Shown here piece by piece: positions 32,815-41,893 of a stretch of 64,000 bases of DNA. Below the pieces are notes generated by a model that saw only the letters and a list, made by a program, of their open reading frames with translations, had not been told where the DNA came from and searched no databases. This stretch comes from Bdellovibrio sp. ZAP7 (lineage in GTDB: Bacteria > Bdellovibrionota > FAC87 > UBA2466). Positions within the stretch are counted from its first letter, which is position 1. Every line of letters begins with the position of its first letter. The translations under genes were made by a program, and so were the position numbers. The DNA lies in the NCBI GenBank assembly GCA_945878405.1, contig CAMCTJ010000003.1:124001-188000 (forward strand). The letters run 5' to 3'.

Positions 32815-34082
32815 GCGATAAACCAAAATAAAACCACTGCAACCAGAGTGGGTAAGAAAGCATAGCTAAACAATTTCAGAGGACTAATGCCTCCTTGTCC
32901 AAAGGAATCTTTCAGAATCGAGAAGCCAGCCGGGTTTGGAGCATTCGCGATAACAGTCAGACCGCCCCCTGTTACGGAACCAGCCACCAAGGCATATTTC
33001 ATCACACCATCAATGTTTGGTACCTGCGACCCCAAATAAGTTAGAGCTGCGTTGTCTAAAACAGCCGTGAGAGCGGAAGCACCAAAATACATTGCGGTTG
33101 GATTGAGACTTCTTAAAAGTGGTTCAAGCCACCAACGCTGGAATCCTCCCAGCACCACTAATCCCCCTAAAAAGAAACCGACCAAGAGGCCTTCTCTGAT
33201 TTTAAGCTCCTCTTGGTACTCCATGGTAATGGTGACAATGCCCAAAAAGAACAAAAAGACCCCTAAGAAAACTACTGGGTGATGCGATAATCGAACAATC
33301 GAAGCCAGAAAAACAATATGGATCGCCATGATCCAAAACGGAACTTTGTCTTGTTGGTTGTCCGTTTTTGGCTGAAGGCTTGATAGCTCTTTTGAAAACA
33401 GGACTGCAACAGCTAGAGCATTGATCAGGACTATGAGGGCCGCTCGCCAACCAAAGTGGGTGAGCATGAAAGAGAGATCCCAACCCCATTTTCCGCTAAC
33501 CATCAAAACTGGAGGAGCGGCGTAAGGAGTAAGCGTTCCTCCTACTGAAACATTCACAAAAAGCACGCCCAAAAGTGCATACTTCAATCGTTCGCTGATT
33601 TCCCGATCGAAAAAACGCCTCTTAAGAAGGAGAGCCGTCACTGTCATGGCAGCAGGTTCAGTGATAAAACTTCCCAAAAGGGGTCCAATGGAGAGACAAG
33701 TAAAAAGAAAGGCCCTTTCTCTACCCAAAGGCAGGGCCATGCTCAACTTATCAATGAGATTCTGTGCTAAATGAAGAATGGGTTTTGTAGAAGCGATAGT
33801 CATGATGACAAAAACAAAAAGAGGCTCGGTAAAATCCAAGCCTTCTACGAAGCCAATAGTGGGGTCGCTTCCCAACCAACTAGCCAAAATCAAGATTAAA
33901 GCGCCTGCCCAAAGCCCAAAGACGACTTCTACTTCCCCAAAAAGGTGAAAAAGATTCTCAGGTACAGAACCTTCGGGGAATTTAAGAGCTAAGTGTTGAA
34001 ACTGTTTCACTGAGAAAGAGTGAAAGATTGAGAGTGCAAAAAAGATCGTTCCTAGGGTTTCACTTCGAGTCAAAATTTCCAT
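32811..34082 (-). CDS. Putative Na+/H+ antiporter (NhaD-like, ion transporter superfamily)
   Basis: This is a polytopic membrane protein of 423 residues of the ion transporter superfamily, closest in pattern to the putative Na+/H+ antiporter family (Na_H_antiport_3). About eleven to twelve hydrophobic segments are visible. Conserved stretches are GSFITEPAAMTVTALLL, with the charged substrate-site residues, and SVGGTLTPYAAPPVLMV. In the second half ALTAVLDNAALTYLGSQ and TVIANAPNPAGFSIL mirror them as the inverted repeat of the fold. It probably exports Na+ in exchange for protons. It is followed by the class D-fold gene in the same operon. Confidence 0.85.
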   Translation of the reverse strand: MEILTRSETLGTIFFALSIFHSFSVKQFQHLALKFPEGSVPENLFHLFGEVEVVFGLWAGALILILASWLGSDPTIGFVEGLDFTEPLFVFVIMTIASTKPILHLAQNLIDKLSMALPLGRERAFLFTCLSIGPLLGSFITEPAAMTVTALLLKRRFFDREISERLKYALLGVLFVNVSVGGTLTPYAAPPVLMVSGKWGWDLSFMLTHFGWRAALIVLINALAVAVLFSKELSSLQPKTDNQQDKVPFWIMAIHIVFLASIVRLSHHPVVFLGVFLFFLGIVTITMEYQEELKIREGLLVGFFLGGLVVLGGFQRWWLEPLLRSLNPTAMYFGASALTAVLDNAALTYLGSQVPNIDGVMKYALVAGSVTGGGLTVIANAPNPAGFSILKDSFGQGGISPLKLFSYAFLPTLVAVVLFWFIA

Positions 34083-34112
34083 AATGAGATTGTAAGGGGC
34101 CTATCTCCTTTT

Positions 34113-34155
34113 TGCCAAGCTTCTCTTTGGCACGGGCCATGCAAAGTTGAATGAT
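34113..34155 (+). promoter_or_regulatory. Putative promoter and inverted repeat before the 34188 gene
   Basis: TTGGCA (34127-34132, 5 of 6 to the -35) is followed after 17 bases by AATGAT (34150-34155, 4 of 6 to the -10). The -35 hexamer is the right arm of an inverted repeat whose left arm is TGCCAA (34113-34118), which could be an operator. The start site would lie near 34162, leaving a short leader with a strong GAGGAGG ribosome binding site. Confidence 0.4.
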
Positions 34156-34187
34156 CGATTTAAGAAAAAAGTAATGAGGAGGATCCC

Positions 34188-34631
34188 ATGACAATCGAAG
34201 CGAGAAAAATGGAAGTAGTGCTTGAGCGCGCAGAGCCAAGCCACTTTAATTTAATTCAAAAATATATGCTTATGAGGTCTCATCCACGCAGGATATTTCT
34301 CGATGTAGTCGCGATGAGTTGGGAAATGTATTTTTTATGGAATCAAAATTGGAAGGCAGCTTTGGGGATTTTCCTGGGGATGAACACGGTAGGGCTTGTT
34401 CTAGGAAGAAGAGTGAACTATGAAGCCTTGGCCAACACGGTTTTGGGAAGGATTGCCCTATTACACACGCACCCTATGAATTTACTGCTTCAATTAACCG
34501 GGGCTGCCTTTCTGGTCTACGGGCTTCTTCAGCGAGAGGGGTTAACCATACTCGCTGGAACCTCCTTGATATTTGCGGGCCATTTTTATGGGTGGTCACG
34601 AGTTCACTCTGCTTTGAAACTTCGGGATTAA
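34188..34631 (+). CDS. Small membrane protein of unknown function
   Basis: I do not recognise this 147-residue protein. The first 30 residues are charged. Then come hydrophobic stretches near residues 38-50, 57-72, 97-112 and 118-135, so it is likely an inner-membrane protein with three or four helices. The start ATG has a strong Shine-Dalgarno sequence (GAGGAGG, 6 bases upstream), so it is probably well translated. It is divergent from the antiporter gene and is followed by a long RNA hairpin and a glycosyltransferase gene. There is no clear family motif. Confidence 0.65.
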   Translation: MTIEARKMEVVLERAEPSHFNLIQKYMLMRSHPRRIFLDVVAMSWEMYFLWNQNWKAALGIFLGMNTVGLVLGRRVNYEALANTVLGRIALLHTHPMNLLLQLTGAAFLVYGLLQREGLTILAGTSLIFAGHFYGWSRVHSALKLRD

Positions 34632-34644
34632 CGAATCCCGCTTA

Positions 34645-34689
34645 AGCTTGTCTTCTTTGCGTCCCTGTGGGATGTGAAGAAGACAAGTT
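34645..34689 (+). promoter_or_regulatory. Long RNA hairpin covering the ribosome binding site of a glycosyltransferase gene
   Basis: Bases 34645-34665 can pair with 34669-34689 along their whole length: 21 pairs including four G-U wobbles, with a three-base loop (TGT). The outer 11 pairs (34647-34657 with 34677-34687) are a perfect inverted repeat. The hairpin ends directly before the ATG at 34690, so any Shine-Dalgarno (GAAGAAGA) is inside the stem. There is no T-run, so a simple terminator is unlikely. It may limit translation of the glycosyltransferase or mark a processing point. Confidence 0.6.
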
Positions 34690-35565
34690 ATGGACTCGCC
34701 CCTTTCAATCATTACTGCAATTCATAACGGTCTTCCGATGAACCGTCTTTTTTGGAAGGCGTTGACTGAGAACACGCAAACACCGTTTGAACTGATTATT
34801 ATCGACAATCATTCCACCGATGGTTCTGAGGAATTTTTCAGGTCATTAGCCGAAGAGACCCAGGGTCAGAAACAGGAAGTCATTTATTTACGAAACTCGA
34901 AAAACCAATCCTATCCCCGAAGCCAAATTCAGGGAATGGAAGCCGCTCGTTACGAAGTCCTCTGTTTTCTCAATAATGATATTTGGATGCCTAAGGGCTG
35001 GGAAAAACCTTTCTTAGAGGCTTTGAAAGAAGATCCTCGTCTTATTCTGAGCCCCAGTGGTCAAGAAGCTCAACCAACACAACGAGCTTCAACCCAGCTT
35101 AAGCGGCGATGGAAGCATATTTTGGGTCTTTCTAAAATCTGGGCATTTTTTATGAGCAAAACCGAAGAAGAGCGGCTTTGGAAATCCTTGGTTTGGATGT
35201 ATGGGGACCTTAATAACTTTGTTTCTCCGACGCCAACGGCTCAGGAATGGATGCCTGGAATAAAAGGTGATTCGGTTATTTTCCACCGAGAAGTCTGTAA
35301 GTTTCTCGGCGGTCCCTGGGACTTAAGAATCCAAGCGGCTGATTGGCATTTGTATCTTTTGGCAGCTTCTTATCGAGAGAAAGATCCTTCGTTTCCATTG
35401 CCAAGAGTCTTATTAAACTCCTATATCCATCATTTTGGTCGATACTCAGCTCGCCAAACCTATGAGCCACTCGAAGATAAGGCATCCTTTAAAACAATTG
35501 AAGAAATCTGGGATCCTGAAACGGTGAAACGCTTGTGGTGGGGCTTTCACTTGCCGCAAGAGTAA
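34690..35565 (+). CDS. Glycosyltransferase family 2
   Basis: This is a GT-A glycosyltransferase of 291 residues. The nucleotide-binding N-terminus is LSIITAIHNGLPMNRLFW with the first Asp in IIIDNHSTDGSEEFF. The metal-binding D-x-D equivalent is LNNDIWMPKGWEKP. A C-terminal region with tryptophans and an acidic pair (QAADWHLYLL) probably provides the catalytic base. No membrane helix is visible, so it works at the cytoplasmic face. It is the first gene of the glycan island and is preceded by a 21-pair hairpin over its ribosome binding site. The next gene, another GT2, starts 23 bases on. Confidence 0.88.
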   Translation: MDSPLSIITAIHNGLPMNRLFWKALTENTQTPFELIIIDNHSTDGSEEFFRSLAEETQGQKQEVIYLRNSKNQSYPRSQIQGMEAARYEVLCFLNNDIWMPKGWEKPFLEALKEDPRLILSPSGQEAQPTQRASTQLKRRWKHILGLSKIWAFFMSKTEEERLWKSLVWMYGDLNNFVSPTPTAQEWMPGIKGDSVIFHREVCKFLGGPWDLRIQAADWHLYLLAASYREKDPSFPLPRVLLNSYIHHFGRYSARQTYEPLEDKASFKTIEEIWDPETVKRLWWGFHLPQE

Positions 35566-35588
35566 TGATTCATTAAGGTTCCCTCAAA

Positions 35589-36377
35589 ATGCTCAATCAA
35601 CGAAAAATCGTGTGTGTGCTTCCGGCCTTTAATGCGGCCAAAACCCTTGAAGAAACTTTACGAGACGTTCCGACAGATTTGGTGGACCTCTTTATTGTCG
35701 TCGATGATTGTTCGACTGACGAAACCGTAAAAGTAGCTAATTCCTTGAGTACTCGTTGGCCCCTCAAAGTGATCCAGCACGAAAAAAATAGAGGCTACGG
35801 AGGAAATCAAAAAACTTGTTATGCAGCAGCTCTCAGCGAAGGGGCTGAGGTAGTTGTAATGCTTCATCCAGATTATCAATACGAACCAAAACTTCTCGGA
35901 GCTATTTCCTGGATGGTTGCTTCCGGTGTTTACGACGTTGCGTTGGGTTCCAGAATTCTTGGCAAAGGCGCTCTTCAGGGGGGAATGCCGTTGTGGAAGT
36001 ATATTTCCAATCGCATTCTCACTTTCGTCGAAAATTTGTTGATTGGGCAAAAGCTGTCTGAATACCATACCGGTTATCGTGCTTTTTCTTCGCGGGTCCT
36101 TAATGATCTTCCGTTGGCAGATTTCAGCGATGACTTTGTTTTTGATAATGAACTTTTAGTTGAGGCCCATGTTCAAGGATTTAAAATTGGGGAAATCTCT
36201 GTTCCTACCAAATATTTCCCTGAGGCAAGCTCCATAAATTTTCGGCGAAGTGTTAAATATGGACTGGGAGTTCTTGCCTGTTCCTGTAACGGGCTAGTGG
36301 CTCGTTTGGGCCTGGGGAGCAAGGCCGGGCGGGTTGGAAATTTTACGAGCAGCCATTCCGATTCCCAAAACACTTGA
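35589..36377 (+). CDS. DPM1-like glycosyltransferase family 2
   Basis: This is a 262-residue GT2 enzyme of the dolichyl/polyprenyl-phosphate-sugar synthase type. The first motif is VCVLPAFNAAKTLEETLR, then FIVVDDCSTDETVKVA, and the metal site is represented by VVMLHPDYQYEPKLL. The segment VALGSRILGKGALQGGMP followed by EYHTGYRAFSSRVL is typical of this branch. The product may be a polyprenyl-phosphate sugar used by the membrane GT-C enzymes encoded nearby. There are no C-terminal membrane helices. The last 84 bases overlap the convergent gene. Confidence 0.88.
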   Translation: MLNQRKIVCVLPAFNAAKTLEETLRDVPTDLVDLFIVVDDCSTDETVKVANSLSTRWPLKVIQHEKNRGYGGNQKTCYAAALSEGAEVVVMLHPDYQYEPKLLGAISWMVASGVYDVALGSRILGKGALQGGMPLWKYISNRILTFVENLLIGQKLSEYHTGYRAFSSRVLNDLPLADFSDDFVFDNELLVEAHVQGFKIGEISVPTKYFPEASSINFRRSVKYGLGVLACSCNGLVARLGLGSKAGRVGNFTSSHSDSQNT

Positions 36378-37532
36378 AGTAATCATAAATACACAAAGTG
36401 CAGTTCTCCAGGGCCTTTTAACTTCCATTACCAGATAGCTCAGCAAGATCATAACCGCCGGTAATATGTATCTCCCCTGGGGCTGAAAATCGTTATTAAA
36501 AGAACCCCAATAGTGGCTCGCAACATTTGCCATAAAAACCGCCAAAAACAATTTTGCATAAACTTCAGTTGCATCGCCTTGTTTGCGGCGACATTTTCTT
36601 ATGAGAATGACCAGCCCAGCGGGAAGAATCAGTACCCTCCAAGGAAACGTGAGAACTTCCGGTAATCGAATACTCATCCAACCAAACCGACCAAACGCTG
36701 AATTGAGGGAAATATTTAAAAACTGCAAACTAAAAACCCGAAAGCCAGCCTTAGGTGATTGATAAATGTCAGGAAGGGCATTAAATCCCAAAAAACTTCC
36801 GTACTGCCGAGTGTTTACAAAATAGCTAAAGAGTAACCAACTAAACGAAAGCACCATGGGAACTACGAGAATTAAAGCGACCTTTCGAAAAGCCGTTAAG
36901 GAAATCGTTCGGTAATTCTTCCACAGATAAAATAAGGGCAACAAATACAGACAGAAAAAATTCATTTTGCAGCAGCCAAGCAGAAATGTGGAAAAGGCAA
37001 TGTGGCCTTCGTGTTTTTTTAAAATCGCCCAGACCAGATAAAGAAATACGGTCAATCCCACAGAGTCCAAATTGACATAGCTTTGGACAAAAACGAGCTG
37101 AGGCAGGAGGCCCACCGTGAGACAGAGAGCTATTTTCTTGCTTAGGTTTTGGGACTCGATGAGTTTCAAAAAAAAGAAAATAAAAATAACGGTCCAAAGC
37201 TGCATCCCCAGTCTTGCGATGTAAGTTTGAGTCGCCGTAAAAAAGAACGGCTTCGTGAGCTCAAGACTGGTGAGATTAAGGAATGAGCCAATCGCCAACG
37301 CTATCGAGCTGGGTAGGTAGCCTAAAGGGTTATAGACAGGATAGGGATAACGAGTGAGTTCCATACACTCTTGAAGAGTCAGGTATTTTCCTTGTGCAAG
37401 ACTCAGGGCCATAGACATATGCCCTATCTCATCGGGTGCGTTTCCAGGTTGAACCGCAATCAACATAGCTATTCTGAAAACAAACAGAAAAACGAATGCG
37501 AGGATTGCAAAGTGCTTATGAATCACGTTCAT
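36294..37532 (-). CDS. Polytopic membrane protein, DUF2142/GT-C-like
   Basis: This 412-residue membrane protein has about ten hydrophobic helices. The N-terminal loop after the first helix reads VQPGNAPDEIGHMSMALSL, with an acidic pair (DE) placed like the catalytic acidic residues of GT-C glycosyltransferases. The pattern resembles the DUF2142 family found in many surface-polysaccharide loci. It would use a lipid-linked sugar on the periplasmic side. The start ATG at 37532 overlaps the stop of the upstream glycosyltransferase (ATGA); an upstream Met at 37547 was rejected. The C-terminal 84 bases overlap the convergent GT2 gene. Confidence 0.7.
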   Translation of the reverse strand: MNVIHKHFAILAFVFLFVFRIAMLIAVQPGNAPDEIGHMSMALSLAQGKYLTLQECMELTRYPYPVYNPLGYLPSSIALAIGSFLNLTSLELTKPFFFTATQTYIARLGMQLWTVIFIFFFLKLIESQNLSKKIALCLTVGLLPQLVFVQSYVNLDSVGLTVFLYLVWAILKKHEGHIAFSTFLLGCCKMNFFCLYLLPLFYLWKNYRTISLTAFRKVALILVVPMVLSFSWLLFSYFVNTRQYGSFLGFNALPDIYQSPKAGFRVFSLQFLNISLNSAFGRFGWMSIRLPEVLTFPWRVLILPAGLVILIRKCRRKQGDATEVYAKLFLAVFMANVASHYWGSFNNDFQPQGRYILPAVMILLSYLVMEVKRPWRTALCVFMITSSVLGIGMAARKISNPPGLAPQAQTSH

Positions 37533-38500
37533 GAGAAGACCCGACAAGGTTTTTTAAATTGTTCCGTTTCTAACTTCCTAACCACTTCCGAGATTGTCAA
37601 AGCGGGCCTTAATTTCAGGAAAGCCTCTCGCGAGTTTCTCACCGCATCTTTTCTAGCAATATAACTCGTAAAGGCTTTATAAAAGTTGAAATCGAGACTT
37701 ATCCACCGAGTACAGAGATCCCACCAGAGTTTACAAAAAAACAGAAAGCGCTCAACGGACTCTAGATGAATGTCATGTAAGACGAATCGGTTTCGCATTG
37801 AGATGACGCGAACCTGCTCTTTGTTTGAGACCTTTTTAATGGTGGAGGAACAAGCATGATAGGCATGGGCCCTGGGTTCAAAGTAACACTTCCAGTTCAT
37901 ACGCCAAGCCCGCAAGGATAGCTCCACATCCTCGTTGTAAAACGGATTAAAAATCTCATCAAAGAACCCAATAGCTGCTAACTTGTTTCTGTCCATGAGC
38001 GCATTAGCACCCGAAAGGAAAAAACTTAATATAGGTGACTCGTCATTTCGCAAAATGTTTTTTGTCGAGCGAACAACTCCGAAAAAAGATTGTTCTGCTA
38101 ATTTGGCACCATCAGTGACGACGTGGGTTTTGGGATCCAGCAAAGCCCCCATGACTCCGAAAGTGTCTTTAGAATGAAAATGATGCAGTTGTTTTAAGAA
38201 ATATTCGCACTCCAGAGAAACGTCATTGTTGAGTGCGAGGACCAAATCAAACTGGGCTAACTTCAATCCAGAGTTAATATTCGTTGAAAAGCCTGAGTTT
38301 TTTGGGTGTGCCAACAACCTGATCTGTGGGTATTTTCTTTTGATGAATTCAACGGAATCGTCAGAGGAGCCATCGTCAGCAACGATCACCTCGTGCCGAA
38401 TTTTCGTCGATTCCAGTGCGGAAAAAACCGTTGGCAAGTTCTCCTCTAAAAGGGCTCTGCCATTAAAATTGGGAATGACAACGGATATGCCAGGATTCAC
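37529..38500 (-). CDS. Glycosyltransferase family 2 (rhamnosyltransferase-like)
   Basis: This is a GT-A enzyme of 323 residues. The motifs are ISVVIPNFNGRALLEENL, VIVADDGSSDDSVEFI and LALNNDVSLECEYFLKQL, with NPFYNEDVELSLRAWRM as the catalytic ED motif. The set is typical of rhamnosyltransferase-like GT2 proteins in O-antigen loci. I place the start at GTG 38500 because homology begins there and it overlaps the preceding stop (GTGA). The open frame extends to 38746, but this part lies inside the next gene and has no glycosyltransferase features. It is translationally linked on both sides. Confidence 0.88.
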   Translation of the reverse strand: MNPGISVVIPNFNGRALLEENLPTVFSALESTKIRHEVIVADDGSSDDSVEFIKRKYPQIRLLAHPKNSGFSTNINSGLKLAQFDLVLALNNDVSLECEYFLKQLHHFHSKDTFGVMGALLDPKTHVVTDGAKLAEQSFFGVVRSTKNILRNDESPILSFFLSGANALMDRNKLAAIGFFDEIFNPFYNEDVELSLRAWRMNWKCYFEPRAHAYHACSSTIKKVSNKEQVRVISMRNRFVLHDIHLESVERFLFFCKLWWDLCTRWISLDFNFYKAFTSYIARKDAVRNSREAFLKLRPALTISEVVRKLETEQFKKPCRVFS

Positions 38501-39639
38501 GTTTCGTTCCTCACCCAATTCCAAGCATAAACCAAAGAAGCGAGGATAAACCACCCCTGAAGACCCATTCGGGACATGAGAAATCCCCATTGGTCCCCAG
38601 GCCATGCCCACTGGGGGAGTAAGGCGTAACCCAAGCCAAACACAAGGGGCCAAAAACTTCTGGTTTTGGAAAAAGCCAAAACCAAAAAGGGAAAACAATA
38701 AAAAAAACCGCAAGCCCATACGCGAGCGAAACAACAGTAGAGACAAGTCAGAAGAAGCGAAAAGGCAAGATCAGGTTTTTTCTCTCGCTCAAGGCGAAGT
38801 GCAAAAAAATAACAAAGTCCTGAGTATAGAAACGCTAAGGGGCCTTCAATCAAATTGAGATTTTCCTTGGGGAAACAAAAGCCCAGTACAGATAATCGAG
38901 CTACTAGAGAAAGAGGCGTTTGAAAGGTGGGATGGAGCACATCTGCAGCAAAACGATAGAGAGGAAGTGCTTGGAACCAGCTCTGCCACCAACGAATCGG
39001 ATTTGGTAAAAGGACAAAGGTCATAAAAAAAACCAAGATGGAGAAAAAGAGTATCCAAGGAAAAACTTTTCTTTTTTGGCGAGAGAAAACAAAAAAGGGA
39101 AGAAGAAGCGCGGGAAACGGCCTCAACGCCAGCGCTATCGAGAAGCAAAAGCCAGAAAGAATCCGGTCTTTCGGGGTGATAGATAAACTGAGGCGATGAG
39201 AAGCCCATAACAGAACTGCCGTTAAAAAAAGAGGATTCAGTGAAAGATAGGCATCCGATAGCGCGTGAGTGAAAAGAAAAAGGAGTGCCCACGCTATTGT
39301 TTTAGGAAGCTGACCGACTTTCAATGTCGAGAGCAAATATAAAACACCTAATGTCGTATACAGAGCTGCGATCAGTTTCCCCGCCCCCAGTGGCAAATAA
39401 GAGAGCGGGAGAAGCAAAATAGTAGTTATCGGGCTTTGAAAGTAATCCCCATTTTTAGCCGAAATCGTTGGATACGGTGGGGTCTCAAGTCCTTGAACTC
39501 GTGCTTGAGTCAGAGCCTCCAAATAACCTCTGAAATCGATTCCCTGGAGGGCTTGAAGAGAACAAACTGCGAGAACTAAATAAAAAACATATCTAACCCA
39601 CTGTTTCGTGGGTGCTTGTCCGATGGTGGAAATCACCAA
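38497..39639 (-). CDS. GT87-like (DUF2029) membrane glycosyltransferase
   Basis: This is a 380-residue polytopic protein with about ten hydrophobic helices. It matches the general pattern of GT87/DUF2029 polyprenol-phosphate-sugar-dependent transferases. The first periplasmic loop contains FRGYLEALTQARV and then NGDYFQSPITTILLLPLSY. A lysine- and arginine-rich loop (VFSRQKRKVFPW) sits in the middle. It would use lipid-linked donor sugars at the outer face of the inner membrane. The gene starts 47 bases after the fcl stop on the same strand and overlaps the next gene by four bases. Confidence 0.75.
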   Translation of the reverse strand: MVISTIGQAPTKQWVRYVFYLVLAVCSLQALQGIDFRGYLEALTQARVQGLETPPYPTISAKNGDYFQSPITTILLLPLSYLPLGAGKLIAALYTTLGVLYLLSTLKVGQLPKTIAWALLFLFTHALSDAYLSLNPLFLTAVLLWASHRLSLSITPKDRILSGFCFSIALALRPFPALLLPFFVFSRQKRKVFPWILFFSILVFFMTFVLLPNPIRWWQSWFQALPLYRFAADVLHPTFQTPLSLVARLSVLGFCFPKENLNLIEGPLAFLYSGLCYFFALRLEREKKPDLAFSLLLTCLYCCFARVWACGFFYCFPFLVLAFSKTRSFWPLVFGLGYALLPQWAWPGDQWGFLMSRMGLQGWFILASLVYAWNWVRNET

Positions 39640-39686
39640 AAAATTTAAACCGAGGAAGCCTCAGTTTGTCATTACAATTTAGATCA

Positions 39687-40649
39687 TTAAGCGGCGAGAA
39701 GCTTGTGGGTTGAAAACCACTGGTAGGCAACCTTGAGCCCATCGCGAAGGACCGTGCGATGCTTCCATCCCATAGAACGAATTTTAGAAGAGTCCATCAA
39801 TTTTCTAGGCGTTCCATCTGGTTTTGAAGTATCAAACATGATTCTGCCCTTGTAGCCGACCGTTTCAGCTAATATTAATACTAGTTCCTTAATCGATACT
39901 TCCTCACCCGAGCCCACGTTTACCAGACCGGGGTCTTCATAATTCTCCATCAGAAAGAAGCATCCGTCTGCAAGATCGTCTACGAACATAAATTCTCTCA
40001 AGGGAGTTCCGGTTCCCCAAGCGGTAAAAACGGGCTGATTTTTAATTTTTGCTTCGTGAAGCCGTTGCATCAGTCCCGGAATGACGTGAGAGTTTTCTAA
40101 ATGAAAGTTGTCTCCGATTCCATACAGATTAGGTGGCATAGCGGAGATAAACCTTTTTCCGTGTTGGCGATTATAATATTCCGCTAATTTTATTCCGGCG
40201 ATTTTTGCCAATGCATAACCTTCATTGGTTGGTTCGAGTGCTCCAGTGAGCATACTGTCTTCCTGAATCGGTTGCTCAGCAAATTTAGGATAGATACACG
40301 AGCTTCCTAGAAACAAAAGTTTTTTAACGTCCTGCTTGGCTGCCGTATGGATCACGTTGGAAGCGATCATGAGATTATCGTAAAGAAATTCTGTCGGGGC
40401 GTTCTTATTCGCGATGATTCCGCCGACTCTTCCAGCCGCCACGAAAACATAGTCCGGTTTTTCTTTCTTGAAGAATTGCTCTACTTTTTCCTGACGGGTG
40501 AGATCCAGTTCATCATGAGAACGGGTAAGGATATTGGTGAATCCTTTGCCTTGAAGTAAACGAAGCATAGCGGACCCAACCATTCCGCGGTGTCCGGAAA
40601 CGTAAAAGCGAGCAGATCTATCAATTTTCTCCATAAGTAATTTTACCAT
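39687..40649 (-). CDS. fcl: GDP-L-fucose synthase
   Basis: This is an SDR-extended epimerase/reductase that turns GDP-4-keto-6-deoxy-D-mannose into GDP-L-fucose. The NADP motif is [35 protein letters not shown] and [15 protein letters not shown] are signatures of the GDP-fucose synthase family (catalytic Ser in GSSCIYP, Tyr and Lys in [12 protein letters not shown]). Length is about 315-320 residues, depending on whether ATG 40649 or 40634 is used; neither has a strong Shine-Dalgarno. The partner enzyme GMD is not in this window. It starts 5 bases after the O-antigen ligase stop. Confidence 0.93.
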   Translation of the reverse strand: MVKLLMEKIDRSARFYVSGHRGMVGSAMLRLLQGKGFTNILTRSHDELDLTRQEKVEQFFKKEKPDYVFVAAGRVGGIIANKNAPTEFLYDNLMIASNVIHTAAKQDVKKLLFLGSSCIYPKFAEQPIQEDSMLTGALEPTNEGYALAKIAGIKLAEYYNRQHGKRFISAMPPNLYGIGDNFHLENSHVIPGLMQRLHEAKIKNQPVFTAWGTGTPLREFMFVDDLADGCFFLMENYEDPGLVNVGSGEEVSIKELVLILAETVGYKGRIMFDTSKPDGTPRKLMDSSKIRSMGWKHRTVLRDGLKVAYQWFSTHKLLAA

Positions 40650-40654
40650 GTTGT

Positions 40655-41893
40655 TCAGACGTCAGCCACGATCTCATCCGGCTTGGACGCTGTGCACAGT
40701 CCGAGCATCAAGACCAATGGAATCATTGTGTGGGGCATGTCAAAGTAGCGATCAAAAAAACCTCCAACAGAAAAAGCAGTGAGAACTCCAGCACTTGCTA
40801 AAAACCAAGGCTTTAGCTGGGGCGGCGAGGCGCTATTTCTAATTTTGCCGAAAACAAGTCTGAAGGAAGCTCCCAAAAATAACAAAAAACAAAGAAATCC
40901 CAGAATGCCGCTGGTTGCTAAAAACTCCAGATACATATTATGGGGATCTAAGGGTATGGAGGGGGAGGTGATGTGAAGATCTGAAAACTGTGGAAAGCGA
41001 TAGCCAAAACTATCGTATCCCTGCCCAAACCAGGGCGAGTCTTGAAACATTTTCCAGCCTACTTTCCAGAGTTCCAATCGTTCTTGATTGGCCGCTAGAT
41101 CAAGCGATGAAATTCGTTTTTGAAACGCCGAAACGGTGAAGAAAAGCGTCGAGAAAAACGCGACAAACAAAGCACAACCCCAGAGCAGCTTCTTCCAATT
41201 TACCAAGAGTAAAACCACGGCACTTGAAATAACCAGCGAGAGCCAGGCTCCGCGTGAAAAAGTAAAAAGGGTTCCCTCAACACAGAACGCGGAAAACAAT
41301 AAAAACAAGGTCTTTGGTTTTTTCTTTTCCATCAAAAGCCCATGAGCAAAGAGAATATGAAAAAGCAGAATCAGGGTGAAAGCAAAGGTGGTGTGGTGTC
41401 TTGTAAGTCCCACAGCCAGATAGAGACCGGTCTCACCAGGGAGTTGATAAATGTAAGGGTTTAGTCCAGGTAAAAAGCGATGGAAAAGGCCGAGTCCTTG
41501 AGTCGCCGAAACGATAAACAAAACCACACTTAATACGGTGCTCGTCTTTAGGAGGTCCTTTCGTGTTTTTGGGTGGATTGAAAAAAACCACGAAAAAAGA
41601 AAGGTGAAAAAAGGGAAAGTTATTTTTCCAATCGCACCTTTGTACGGATAGGGTGAGGCCAAAATTACTGAAAAAGTCATTGCCGAATATAAAATCATGA
41701 CCGGCCAAAAAAGAGGGTTTTGAAAGAGCCAAGCCCCAGTTTTAGAAGAAATTGCTAATGCGAGTCCGGCCAGGAAAAAAAGTGCTAGGCCGATCCACAT
41801 CAAACTGATTGAAAAATAAAGCCCAAGGAAAGTGATGACTCCAGAAAACCAAAAGCAGTTGGAAGCCCATCTTGTTGTTTTTGTCTGATTCAT
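40655..41893 (-). CDS. O-antigen ligase/polymerase family membrane protein
   Basis: This is a 412-residue membrane protein with about eleven helices and a large periplasmic loop. It matches the Wzy_C/WaaL superfamily. The loop holds the characteristic [18 protein letters not shown] and, after it, the His-containing [17 protein letters not shown] (H-N-x-Y/L-x-E motif). The family joins O-antigen to lipid A-core or polymerises repeat units. Because an ABC exporter is also present (48175-49754), ligation is the more likely function. ATG 41893 overlaps the stop of the upstream GT22 gene (ATGA). Confidence 0.85.
   Translation of the reverse strand: MNQTKTTRWASNCFWFSGVITFLGLYFSISLMWIGLALFFLAGLALAISSKTGAWLFQNPLFWPVMILYSAMTFSVILASPYPYKGAIGKITFPFFTFLFSWFFSIHPKTRKDLLKTSTVLSVVLFIVSATQGLGLFHRFLPGLNPYIYQLPGETGLYLAVGLTRHHTTFAFTLILLFHILFAHGLLMEKKKPKTLFLLFSAFCVEGTLFTFSRGAWLSLVISSAVVLLLVNWKKLLWGCALFVAFFSTLFFTVSAFQKRISSLDLAANQERLELWKVGWKMFQDSPWFGQGYDSFGYRFPQFSDLHITSPSIPLDPHNMYLEFLATSGILGFLCFLLFLGASFRLVFGKIRNSASPPQLKPWFLASAGVLTAFSVGGFFDRYFDMPHTMIPLVLMLGLCTASKPDEIVADV

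Noticed and set aside
34645-34689. The hairpin before 34690 as an intrinsic terminator
   Set aside because: No T-run follows the stem and the next start codon begins directly after it.
38501-38746. In-frame extension of the GT2 gene at 37529
   Set aside because: It overlaps the GT87-like gene and has no glycosyltransferase motif; GTG 38500 overlaps the preceding stop as GTGA.
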